Below, piece by piece: positions 52,788 through 60,160 of a stretch of DNA of 64,000 bases. How positions within the stretch are numbered: the stretch's first letter is position 1; each line of letters opens with the position of its first letter. The stretch covers positions 1 to 64,000 of the IMG/VR virus record IMGVR_UViG_3300019776_000194, one strand, 5' to 3'. The position numbers and the translations under genes were made by a program. The notes under the pieces are model-generated. The model did no database searches, had not been told where the DNA came from, and worked only from the letters and a program-made list of their open reading frames with translations. Source of the stretch: a virus.

Positions 52788-53303
52788 TTACTTAGCAGAG
52801 TATTTCTCTGCAAATGCTTTTTCTAAGGACTGAACTTGATCTAACTCAACAACGTTCGCTTCTGCTGCCACGCCAGTTTCTTGAAACAGGGGGCTAGAAG
52901 CCTCTGTCGCTAATGCTGTTGCTTTCGCATCAACAATAAGGTTGAATGTAGCGTCATCTAAAGACTCTGTAGCAGCCATTAAAGCTTCTGCTTTTTCGTC
53001 CCCTACAAATGCTACAATACGTTCTTTACGTGCTGTCATTTTTGCAGTATGAGCATCTACTTCCAATTGTTTCTTAGCTGCGTCTGCTGCTGTTAAAGCT
53101 GCTTGAGCTACTTCTAATTGGGATGTCAGTTCTGCAAAAGAAGCTTCCAAAGAAGCATACTTAGTTGACAGTTCTGAGAATTGAGCTACTTGAGCTTCAA
53201 GAGTTGTTTTGGTAGTAGTGAGTTCAGTAGCAAGCTCTGCTGCAGACATCTCCACATCACCTTCTTTTTCTTTGTTCATGAGTTTTTGAATACCTTTTAG
53301 CAT
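52788..53303 (-). CDS. capsid scaffolding protein, 171 aa
   Basis: Residues 20-100 form a long coiled coil ('LATELTTTKTTLEAQVAQFSEL'), acidic overall. It starts at the last base of the protease stop region and lies before the capsid gene, as scaffolds do. It would template the procapsid and be removed by the S49 protease. Confidence 0.75.
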   Translation of the reverse strand: MLKGIQKLMNKEKEGDVEMSAAELATELTTTKTTLEAQVAQFSELSTKYASLEASFAELTSQLEVAQAALTAADAAKKQLEVDAHTAKMTARKERIVAFVGDEKAEALMAATESLDDATFNLIVDAKATALATEASSPLFQETGVAAEANVVELDQVQSLEKAFAEKYSAK

Positions 53304-54175
53304 TACATGGTTCCTTTTTGTTTATCTACTACATATTTGACAAATTCTTTATTTGTCATAATTCCTGTTACTAATCCGTTTGATAACGAGTCTTCTGCAT
53401 CAAACACCTCTGCTTCAAAACCTTTAATATCAGATATTGAAAGTCCTGTATACTTTGCTACGTGGTCTGTAAACTCATTGTTAAGTTTGTCTACTGATTT
53501 CTGCAAACTTTCCAAGAAGCTCTTCTTAAATGCCCCTGTCTCATCGAATGGGACTTTGTTTTCGCCAGAAGTAATATAAATACGTTTATATCCTTCCATC
53601 TCCATTGCCTTAGAAGTATCAAGCAGGGAAATTACGCAACCAATTGAACCACTAGAAGCCGAAGGATTAATGTAAAGCTCATCACAAACAGCAGCAATCG
53701 CATACGCAGCAGAACAAGCCATTGTGTCAATGTACCCAAGTAAAGTCACACCTTCTTCGTCACACATCTTGCGAATTTCTTCTACCGTTTCAAATACATG
53801 TGAAGCTTCCCCACCTCCTGAGGAGAAATTCATGATGATTGTTGTAGCACCATCTTCAATCGCACTTTCAACATCGTCTTGGAGTGATTGATAACTTGTA
53901 CCAACCTCTCCACATATTGTCTCTACTGGTTTGTAAGTTAAAGTCCCACAAACATCAATCACCACAATAGGAAGTGGACTTTCATCAAAATCATCCATAT
54001 CATCAGGTGTATCTTCCTCTTCTGGAGAATCATCTCCCATAGGAATTAGCATCTGTATACCCTTAGAATTACGAGCCTCTAAGTAATCTAAAATAACATC
54101 AAACGCCTGAGTTGTGATAAGATGGGGTGTATTATGTATTTTTGTCGAGAGCCTTAAGAGGCTATGTTTTGGCAT
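53303..54175 (-). CDS. head maturation protease, S49/ClpP-like (lambda gpC-type)
   Basis: Signal-peptide-peptidase-like fold: 'IVVIDVCGTLT', 'IIMNFSSGGGEAS', nucleophile Ser 155 in 'TMACSAAYAI', and Lys 207 in 'SGENKVPFDETG'. Acidic linker at 48-66. It cleaves the scaffold and other head proteins during maturation. Its ribosome binding site AAGGAGG and first codons lie inside the 3' end of the upstream GIY-YIG gene. Confidence 0.88.
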   Translation of the reverse strand: MPKHSLLRLSTKIHNTPHLITTQAFDVILDYLEARNSKGIQMLIPMGDDSPEEEDTPDDMDDFDESPLPIVVIDVCGTLTYKPVETICGEVGTSYQSLQDDVESAIEDGATTIIMNFSSGGGEASHVFETVEEIRKMCDEEGVTLLGYIDTMACSAAYAIAAVCDELYINPSASSGSIGCVISLLDTSKAMEMEGYKRIYITSGENKVPFDETGAFKKSFLESLQKSVDKLNNEFTDHVAKYTGLSISDIKGFEAEVFDAEDSLSNGLVTGIMTNKEFVKYVVDKQKGTM

Positions 54176-54858
54176 GAAGCCTCCTTATAATTATCTAACC
54201 AAACAGAATAACAGTTATCTTCACTAGGATTCCAACCTGATTTTATTTTGTTTACAACTTTCATAGCAGAGTCGGGCGTTATGCCGAATTCTTTTGCCAC
54301 TGAGCGTCTTCCAATAACTTCACCCTTTGAAAACTTTGCGTAAATATCTAAAGCCAAAGACCAACAATATTTATTAGAGTGAGGATGCTCCCAAGGATTC
54401 TCAAAAGTCATGACAGCCTTACCAATTACTCTCATTCTGGCTAAGTGTTCCTCAGCTACTTTTCTTCCAGTTCTTTTACTGGCAGATTTTTGAATAGCAT
54501 CTGCTGACATTTTCTTGCCAGTATTTATAACCCTCAACTTTTCAACAGCTTCTTTAGAAAGTTTCCTTCCCTCATTCCTAGACTCACCTCCAGCACATAT
54601 ATTCCATGCAATATTAGGTTTACTTCGATAAGCCCATTCTAATAAGTTACAGAATTCTGAGTCATCCTCTGCTAAAATAGTCACTTTAAAGTCGGGATGT
54701 TTTCTCATAGCATTATAAAGCGTATTTTTACAACCTTTTCTAAGCATGTGCATGTGACCGCTCATCCTTTTATTTAAAGACCTAGTAGTAACACCTATAT
54801 AGCCTTGAGTTTTTGGGTTAGTGTGATCTGGACTATGAATCCAATATAAAATTGCCAT
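54154..54858 (-). CDS. GIY-YIG homing endonuclease, 234 aa
   Basis: 'ILYWIHSPD' and 'GYIGVTTR' form the GIY-YIG core, with the Arg/Glu in 'RMSGHMHMLRKG' and 'EFCNLLEWAYRS'. NUMOD3-type helices follow ('LSKEAVEKLRVINTGKKMS'), and the C-terminal HTH ('VAKEFGITPDSAMKVVNKIKSGWNP') matches the 52061 gene. It begins 4 bases after the portal stop and overlaps the protease by 22 bp, so it fills the gap between the two head genes. Confidence 0.88.
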   Translation of the reverse strand: MAILYWIHSPDHTNPKTQGYIGVTTRSLNKRMSGHMHMLRKGCKNTLYNAMRKHPDFKVTILAEDDSEFCNLLEWAYRSKPNIAWNICAGGESRNEGRKLSKEAVEKLRVINTGKKMSADAIQKSASKRTGRKVAEEHLARMRVIGKAVMTFENPWEHPHSNKYCWSLALDIYAKFSKGEVIGRRSVAKEFGITPDSAMKVVNKIKSGWNPSEDNCYSVWLDNYKEASCQNIAS

Positions 54859-54861
54859 TCA

Positions 54862-56373
54862 TCACCCCTTATTGTTAGCATTTTGTGCCGAATTGTCTTT
54901 TCCACCTTTATTAGATGTACTCGTACCACCATTGACAAGACCTGTCCCAACTGCCATACCCTCTGCGGAACTAGATGATTTACCTGCCAATGTGGTAGAT
55001 AGGTTATCAACGTCTACTGGTGCGTTTTCATCTAAAAGTTTGAATCCACCAATTTCACGAATCTTATTCAATACGTCGCGGGTAACTTCTATACCACCAA
55101 CACTGAACACACGTTGCACAAACTTGGAGAACTCTTCTAAACTTGTAGAACTGACATCTTTAAATTTAATTTGTGGAAGCTCTGCTAAGTCCCATCCGTT
55201 TAATGACCACAACTGCTGTACTAAATCCTTGTTCAATGCATTTGCAATTTCACCTAGTCTGTAACTAACAGCCATTGCTAGTAAATTTGTGTCACCATCC
55301 TGTAAACTCAACGACCCAGCAGTATCACTACCCATCTTGACAGCATCACATGACAACACAGACAAAATATTTGCTTGCAATGTCTTAATGATTTCGAGTA
55401 CATTATAGGCTTTACCGCCTTTGGACTCTAACAGTGATACATTGAATAGTTTGCCTTTAGTATCAGGGTCATAAGCCATTGGGAATACAATTCCTCGTTG
55501 CTGACCACTTGCTAAGTCATCTACTATCTTACGGCAAACCTCGTACATTGCTTTTTGGTCATCGGATGCGTCTGGAGCCATGTACTGCGGAGGAATCTCT
55601 AATAGCGGGAGTCCTTGTGTATCTTTGGCAACACCTGTCATCATATTATCTGTAAGCAATGTTAGTTGCTTATAAGCTAAATATGCTGCTTTCAGGATGC
55701 TGTTACCTTCTGGATTACCATTCGTAGGGTCTACGTTGAATAGGATGAATTTCTCACGAGGGATTTTAATTAGACCATTCTCGTCCATGAGGTTAGAGAA
55801 TCTATACCCATTTTCTAAGTTAGCTAGTGACTGAGATACACCGATAAGTTCTCTACCATCTTCTGAGAAGTTCCACTTTTCAATAGTAGCTTGAGGTCGT
55901 GTGCGTAATGCTTTAATACCTACAAGTCCATCGTTATACTTACTTCCGTTAGAACGTAAACGTCTGCGGTAGATTTTCTCTGAAATATGAAAGCCATATT
56001 CTAATACAGGGAAAGTGTTCTGCAATGTTTGCTGGAAAGTGTCTTCCATATCGTGCAGACAAGAATGTAAGAACTTCGCTCGTTCTCTATGCTTAGGACT
56101 ATCATCAAAAGGCTCTACATACATTTCTGCACGATTCATGAGCATTCTGATAGCATTCATCCCGATAGCCACGGGAGGTGACAACCTCATTTCATCTACT
56201 ACTTTGATCCTTGCTGGCATACGAAAAGCTTGATTAGCTTCTTCGTAAATTCTGCCATTAGAAGTTTTTATTACGTTAAATCCTTGCGCACCTAACTTAA
56301 TACGTGGTATAATAGTGCCACTGTCAGGTTGCAGAGCTGTTGAAACGCCATCAGGCGAGTTCGCTTCTGGCAT
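54862..56373 (-). CDS. portal protein (DUF935 / Mu gp29-like), 503 aa
   Basis: Core portal pattern: 'RLSPPVAIGMNAIRMLMNRAE', 'PVLEYGFHISEKIY', 'LRTRPQATIEKWNF', 'LIKIPREKFILFNV' and 'GNSILKAAYLAYKQL', then a helical wing and a Gly/Ser/Asn-rich C-terminal tail. It forms the 12-mer at the packaging vertex. AAGGAGCAATAAAC before ATG, with a promoter at 56415-56443. Confidence 0.87.
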   Translation of the reverse strand: MPEANSPDGVSTALQPDSGTIIPRIKLGAQGFNVIKTSNGRIYEEANQAFRMPARIKVVDEMRLSPPVAIGMNAIRMLMNRAEMYVEPFDDSPKHRERAKFLHSCLHDMEDTFQQTLQNTFPVLEYGFHISEKIYRRRLRSNGSKYNDGLVGIKALRTRPQATIEKWNFSEDGRELIGVSQSLANLENGYRFSNLMDENGLIKIPREKFILFNVDPTNGNPEGNSILKAAYLAYKQLTLLTDNMMTGVAKDTQGLPLLEIPPQYMAPDASDDQKAMYEVCRKIVDDLASGQQRGIVFPMAYDPDTKGKLFNVSLLESKGGKAYNVLEIIKTLQANILSVLSCDAVKMGSDTAGSLSLQDGDTNLLAMAVSYRLGEIANALNKDLVQQLWSLNGWDLAELPQIKFKDVSSTSLEEFSKFVQRVFSVGGIEVTRDVLNKIREIGGFKLLDENAPVDVDNLSTTLAGKSSSSAEGMAVGTGLVNGGTSTSNKGGKDNSAQNANNKG

Positions 56374-56414
56374 GTTTATTGCTCCTTGTAATGCTTATTA
56401 TGTTTATGGTCGTA

Positions 56415-56443
56415 ATTATACCACAAAAGTGTCTTGTTGTCAA
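56415..56443 (-). promoter_or_regulatory. late sigma70-like promoter for portal/head genes
   Basis: On the - strand TTGACA (56443-56438), 17 bp, TATAAT (56420-56415), both perfect. Confidence 0.88.
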
Positions 56444-56461
56444 GATGTTTCTGTAGTATGA

Positions 56462-58133
56462 TTATATAGTTGGTATTGGGGATGGTCTAGTAAAGGACGG
56501 TAAACTGAAGGTCGGAAGTGTGTGGGTTCGCATCAACGCCTTACATGCCGTACCAGTTGCGTCCCAATAATCGTCCTTCTGCTGTCGCTTTCCATCTACA
56601 AAATCTTCTAATTCTGATAACAGTGGCTCAGTATCCCAACTTCCATCATCTAGAATTTTGACAAAACCTGCCTCAGCTAATGTCAAGAATGGCTGCATTC
56701 TGTGTAGTTTACTTTTTGTACCGCCAGACTTATCAATTCTTGCATCGACACCAGCTTCAATTAATGTCTTAACAAAAAACATAGTGGCTGCTTTAGCTGC
56801 TACACCTACGTCTTCAGGTAAGTACACTGCAGGTGAATGTCCTATAGCCTTATCTCTACGGTCTGTTTCTGCAATGTGTTCCATTACACCGTTAATTAGA
56901 GACCTGTATCGTTCTCCGTGATGGATAATGTAATAGCCCGATTTTGTCTTAGACATCATTACAGATGCAGTCCAGTCAGGGTCTGGATAAGCTTCAGAAG
57001 GTAAACTACCTGCAATATCCATACCACGAACTGTTGCTACAATGTCATCAGGAAGTTCTGTAATTACTTCGCACCAATCTCTTTTAAAAAATCCTCTTGA
57101 CTCTTCTTTCGCATGCCACGACCCTAAGTAGAGACGTTCACGTTCAGTGCGCTTCAAGTTCTCCAAACGAGCTACGTAGTTTGGATTCAAGATTTTCATG
57201 ATGGGGTTATCTTTAACCGTAGCAGAAATATAAGTATATGTTTGAGCTTGGATTTTATCTCCATACTTCTCAATCAACTCTTCTTTTGTATCTGCTGTTA
57301 CTGTCACACCGCCATAAGTAGCGTAGTATCTCTCTTTACCAGACAATTCAGGAATGGGAATACCTGTTTCCATATCTAAATACGGCTGTACGAATTGGTA
57401 AAGGTAGGAGGCTCTTGATGGGTTAGCTGTACAGATAAGTTGGTGAGGAGCTTGTGCTTTAGAGCGAATACGAGACTCTAGGTATTTGATTTGAGTTTCA
57501 CTATGCCATTGAGCTTCATCGAAACAAACTAGTGAGAATTGCCCACCGTCAAAGTTGTTAATATCCCTATCTGCTTGACACACTTTAAACTGCACTTGTG
57601 CTCCACTTGGGAATGTGGCTGTCATCTGTGGATGTGTCTTAAACTTTGCTCCGTAATCTTTCCACATATCTTGTGCTTCCATGAACAAACCACCAGCTTG
57701 TGAAAGCTGTGTGGATGTCTCACGAATGAATACACCTCTAAAATATGGGTCGTGAATGTATTTTAGAATTAACATTAACGCTTGGTGCGATTTGCCAGAA
57801 CCTGCCATCTGACGTATTCAAAAGGGGTCGTTACACCCTTCCCGCTTTATTCAAGCTGCTGAAAGTCGCCTTTCAGATTAGACTATATCTTCTGACTCCC
57901 CTGTTTCCACTCACTTGAGTGTACGGCTTTCGCCTAGTCGTTGAACCTTCCTGCAAACAGGCTTGGCTGCGGATTGTCTCTGTGAGAGTTTCCCGCAATT
58001 GAAGGGATGTTTTTAACGTGGAGGCACAGGATTATCTACCACCACCGAATATCACGAAATTAGACTTGCAATTCAGAAACTTCCTGTGAGCTTCTGAAGC
58101 AGGTGCTAATACTTTACGTTCTTTTTTGCTCAT
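56462..58133 (-). CDS. terL: terminase large subunit, split by a group I intron
   Basis: Exon 1 is 58133-58038 (32 codons), exon 2 is 57805-56462; joined they give 479 aa. Walker A reads GGGAGSGKS at residues 30-38, with exon 1 ending GGG and exon 2 starting AGSGKS. Walker B 'VCFDEA' lies near 125-130, then a nuclease region with 'GMDIAGSLP'. Without splicing, exon 1 stops at the TAA two codons after the junction. An ATG at the intron/exon 2 border could start a protein lacking the first part of Walker A. Ribosome binding site AAAGGAG. It packages DNA through the portal. Confidence 0.9.
57806..58037 (-). ncRNA. group I intron, 232 nt, no ORF
   Basis: Read on the - strand, the intron follows a U at the end of exon 1 (GGU|AGAUAA) and ends with G (CAGAUG|GCA), as group I introns require. 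Core elements appear in order: P-type AATTGCGGGAAAC (58000-57988), Q-type AATCCGCAGCCAAGC (57975-57961), R-type GTTCAACGACTAG (57946-57934), S-type AAGATATAGTC (57891-57881). Internal-guide pairing may use GCCTCC near the 5' end. Exact splicing restores the Walker A reading frame. No homing endonuclease lies inside. Confidence 0.9.
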
Positions 58134-58151
58134 TTTACTCCTTTAAATTCT

Positions 58152-58204
58152 GATAGCACACCACACTAACCTTGCTGCTATCTTAGGAGAACATATCTTC
58201 TCCT
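58152..58204 (-). repeat. two tandem hairpins upstream of terL
   Basis: GATAGCA (58152-58158) pairs with TGCTATC (58176-58182); AGGAGAA (58185-58191) pairs with TTCTCCT (58198-58204) around a 6-nt loop. They lie just before the terL ribosome binding site and may affect its translation. The second hairpin contains a Shine-Dalgarno-like sequence paired to its own complement. Confidence 0.6.
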
Positions 58205-58231
58205 CTCACCTCAAAACAAAATTGCAAACAG

Positions 58232-58303
58232 AACGGCTCTACAACGTCACAGGAGAAAGCACGAAGGAGGAGAACGTGCCAAGGAGAATGACGGAGAGCC
58301 GTT
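58232..58303 (-). ncRNA. candidate structured RNA with anti-Shine-Dalgarno loops
   Basis: Three perfectly paired tiers: outer 9 bp (58232-58240 / 58295-58303), middle 5 bp (58245-58249 / 58289-58293), inner 5 bp (58259-58263 / 58275-58279). A 9/9 internal loop and an 11-nt apical loop on the - strand read UUCUCCUUG, UUUCUCCUG and UUCUCCUCCUU. These complement AAGGAGAA, the ribosome binding site of many early genes. Transcribed in the terS-terL message. If transcribed on the + strand instead, the loops would show AGGAGAA, an SD or CsrA-like mimic. Function is inference. Confidence 0.55.
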
Positions 58304-58372
58304 GTATTTACAATCTAAAGAGGTTTATAAGGAACTCCTCAATCCTACACGATGGCTGCAACCTACGAATAT

Positions 58373-58445
58373 TGGATGCGGTCGCCTGACTTGAACAGGA
58401 CTGAAAGCTTATGAGACTTTCGTGCAACCTTTACACTACCCCGCA
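58373..58445 (-). tRNA. tRNA-Met-like (anticodon CAU), possibly degenerate
   Basis: 73 nt on the - strand including an encoded CCA. Acceptor starts TGCGG and pairs with CCGCA, D arm GTGT/GCAC, anticodon stem AAAGT/GCTTT with loop CTCATAA, T loop TTCAAGT with CCTG/CAGG. Acceptor pairs 6, 7 and T-stem pair 49-65 mismatch and the variable loop is only 3 nt, so it may work poorly. CAU could be read as Met or, if modified, as Ile. It sits between terS and terL, transcribed with them. Confidence 0.6.
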
Positions 58446-58536
58446 ATTGTTCTTGCAGACCTCTCATCTACTCGTATGTTTTAATCTAAACATATAAAAT
58501 CAAGGGTTGGCTGATTCCATCCCATATTCTTTACAA

Positions 58537-58911
58537 TTAATCAACTTCAGCGATATTCTCAAAATCTAAAAGTGGTTGACTTTCATCATCTTCATCATTA
58601 TCATCTACAATAATACCGCCATTACGTTGAATACTTAAAAGCAACTCATGATGTTTTGCTGCAAACTCTTTATTCCTAGCTTTCTCAGCAGACTCAACTT
58701 TAATAGACTCCATGTGCATAGTCATAAGAAACTTTGCTGCTTCCATCCTATCTTTCCTACTTGCTGTAGGGTCATCTCTTACAGATACCAAGTATGCCAT
58801 AGATGGTTTATTTTCCTTGTTTAGCAATCGCTTCTGTATAGTAATCGAGTTCTTCTTGCTCTGAACACCTGTCCTTACTATCTCTCCTACTGAATTATCT
58901 ACATCACTCAT
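58537..58911 (-). CDS. terS: terminase small subunit candidate, 124 aa
   Basis: First late gene after the leftward promoter and upstream of terL, the usual place of the DNA-recognising small terminase. Basic/helical N-terminal half ('NSITIQKRLLNKENKPSMAYLV', 'DRMEAAKFLMTM'), acidic C-terminal tail rich in Asp, as in many small terminases. No family motif is decisive, so the call rests mainly on position. Confidence 0.6.
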   Translation of the reverse strand: MSDVDNSVGEIVRTGVQSKKNSITIQKRLLNKENKPSMAYLVSVRDDPTASRKDRMEAAKFLMTMHMESIKVESAEKARNKEFAAKHHELLLSIQRNGGIIVDDNDEDDESQPLLDFENIAEVD

Positions 58912-58943
58912 ACATCTCCTGCTATTATTGTTCTGTTACGCTC

Positions 58944-58972
58944 ATTATACATACAAGATAGTCGTTTGTCAA
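58944..58972 (-). promoter_or_regulatory. main leftward late promoter
   Basis: On the - strand TTGACA (58972-58967), 17 bp, TATAAT (58949-58944), both perfect. Diverges from the rightward promoter at 59015. Confidence 0.9.
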
Positions 58973-59014
58973 GCCCCTTGCAAGAATATTAACAAATTTC
59001 TTAGAAGAAAGCAC

Positions 59015-59043
59015 TTGATTTTATTCACTTTGGGTGCTATAGT
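59015..59043 (+). promoter_or_regulatory. rightward early promoter
   Basis: TTGATT (59015-59020), 17 bp, TATAGT (59038-59043). A 12-bp palindrome ATTTCTAGAAAT (59047-59058) covers the likely start site and a similar half-palindrome TTTCTTAGAA lies near 58997-59006, upstream of -35. Confidence 0.75.
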
Positions 59044-59046
59044 TTA

Positions 59047-59058
59047 ATTTCTAGAAAT
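59047..59058. promoter_or_regulatory. palindromic operator candidate
   Basis: Perfect 12-bp palindrome ATTTCTAGAAAT at the transcription start of the rightward promoter; a regulator bound here would block it. No repressor gene is recognised in the window. Confidence 0.4.
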
Positions 59059-59075
59059 GCTGACAAGGAAATTTA

Positions 59076-59285
59076 ATGGATAACACTATTGAAATTACAA
59101 AACATGGAGATTGGGAAGTAGCAACAAAGAAATGTAAACTTGGGTATACTTCATGGGCAAAGAGGGGTAAAATTCAAGGAACAAATGCCGTAAATGAAAC
59201 AGGACAACATGTATGGTTCAATTTTGGTAATACTCGTGAAGAAGCTCGTAAAGCAATAACAAAAGAACTCAATATAGGAGAATAA
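59076..59285 (+). CDS. hypothetical protein, 69 aa
   Basis: First gene after the rightward promoter; ACAAGGAAATTTA before ATG. Small, basic, 'GDWEVATKKCKLGYTSW'; no known family. Leading early genes of this kind often act on the host. Confidence 0.6.
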   Translation: MDNTIEITKHGDWEVATKKCKLGYTSWAKRGKIQGTNAVNETGQHVWFNFGNTREEARKAITKELNIGE

Positions 59286-59286
59286 T

Positions 59287-59370
59287 ATGGAAGAATACAC
59301 AGAATTAGAATACCTAGATGTAAACGACTTTGTAGAGCACATGCTCGAAGAAGATGAATTTGATAATTAA
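59287..59370 (+). CDS. very small acidic protein, 27 aa
   Basis: ATG behind ATAGGAGAATAAT, TAA at 59368-59370, one base after the previous stop. Eleven of 27 residues are D/E. The ribosome binding site and its place in a chain of close-packed genes support translation. Unknown role. Confidence 0.45.
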   Translation: MEEYTELEYLDVNDFVEHMLEEDEFDN

Positions 59371-59385
59371 TAGAAAGGAAACACA

Positions 59386-59694
59386 ATGCAAGAAAAAACA
59401 ATCACAGGAATGAACTTTGTACGCTTCATGCACGAAGTAGTATCAGCAGTAGAATCTGGCTATACACTCACACTGGAACCTCAACACGCTCCTGTAGGAT
59501 ACCCAAATTACAGTGTTACACTCGTACAATTGCAAGAGGATGAAAGCCTGTCAGTACAAGAGAAAGCAATTCTACAGGAGGTGGTAAATGAAACTAAAGA
59601 GGAAGTTCCTGCTAAAGAAGTTCCAAATACTACTAAAGAATCTCCTGTCGAAGAAGCTCCGAAGAAACAGCAAGGACGACCTGCAAGGAAATAA
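59386..59694 (+). CDS. hypothetical protein with AT-hook-like tail, 102 aa
   Basis: N-terminal 50 residues look compact alpha/beta; then an acidic Lys/Glu/Pro linker and a C-terminal GRPARK, an AT-hook core, which could bind AT-rich DNA. AAAGGAAACACA before ATG. Confidence 0.6.
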   Translation: MQEKTITGMNFVRFMHEVVSAVESGYTLTLEPQHAPVGYPNYSVTLVQLQEDESLSVQEKAILQEVVNETKEEVPAKEVPNTTKESPVEEAPKKQQGRPARK

Positions 59695-59695
59695 A

Positions 59696-59860
59696 ATGAA
59701 ACGTGTAACGTATCGTCTTGATAACGATGTCTATGACGTTGTAGAAACTACATCAGAATGGCTACTTATCGAATACACAGACGATGATTTTAATACAACT
59801 CTGAAACTAGAGTCTCACAAATATAGAAAGGAAGATGACGATGGGGGCGACAGCCGTTAA
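59696..59860 (+). CDS. hypothetical protein, 54 aa
   Basis: Start ATG 59696 just after the previous stop, with AAGGAAATAAA. Small beta-rich acidic protein ('VTYRLDNDVYDVVETT'). The longer in-frame ORF upstream is a shadow of the preceding gene. Confidence 0.5.
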   Translation: MKRVTYRLDNDVYDVVETTSEWLLIEYTDDDFNTTLKLESHKYRKEDDDGGDSR

Positions 59861-60092
59861 TGAAATCACTGGTAAGATTATTAAAAGTGGTGTAGACAAT
59901 TACAAAGACTATTGTGCTAATTTTGATTTGATTGGCAGTGGTGTACAGTATAAGCAACCTGAGACATTGTTTCCAGTAACTGTGCGAATTCCTAAAGATG
60001 TGTATAAAGCTTTCACAGAATTAGCAATTGAAACTGGAACAACTTTAGAGAAGTTGTTAGAGAAACAAGTTCTTAGTAATTTTAATAAATAG
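59835..60092 (+). CDS. ribbon-helix-helix-like protein, 85 aa
   Basis: The C-terminal part 'VTVRIPKDVYKAFTELAIETGTTLEKLLEKQV' has the strand-helix-helix plan of MetJ/Arc DNA-binding proteins, so it may be a transcriptional regulator. The start could be ATG 59835 or 59841 behind GGAAGATGACG. Overlaps the previous gene by 26 bp. Confidence 0.5.
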   Translation: MTMGATAVNEITGKIIKSGVDNYKDYCANFDLIGSGVQYKQPETLFPVTVRIPKDVYKAFTELAIETGTTLEKLLEKQVLSNFNK

Positions 60093-60107
60093 TATTTTGT
60101 AGTAATA

Positions 60108-60132
60108 GCCAAGTATGCATCAAGTGCTTGGC
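60108..60132 (+). terminator. hairpin before phoH
   Basis: GCCAAG (60108-60113) pairs with CTTGGC (60127-60132), followed by AGTTTAACTTT. It may partly terminate the upstream transcript or protect its 3' end. Confidence 0.5.
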
Positions 60133-60160
60133 AGTTTAACTTTAATGTGGAGGTATCTAC

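Larger units (their letters stand above)
58134..58536 (-). other. RNA-rich spacer between terS and terL
   Basis: This 403-bp gap has no protein gene on either strand. It holds the tRNA-Met-like sequence (58373-58445), the three-tier stem-loop (58232-58303), two further hairpins (58152-58204) and the terL ribosome binding site. Between 58304 and 58372 I see only a possible GAGG/CCTC hairpin. Confidence 0.7.

Noticed and set aside
56462-57808. terL starting at ATG 57808 as a complete gene
   Set aside because: The ATG's G is the last intron base; the protein would lack the first glycines of Walker A, and exon 1 with a good ribosome binding site is found upstream.
58232-58303. Second tRNA in the terS-terL spacer
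   Set aside because: The three nested stems form a single rod with loops, not a cloverleaf, and there is no T loop or CCA end.
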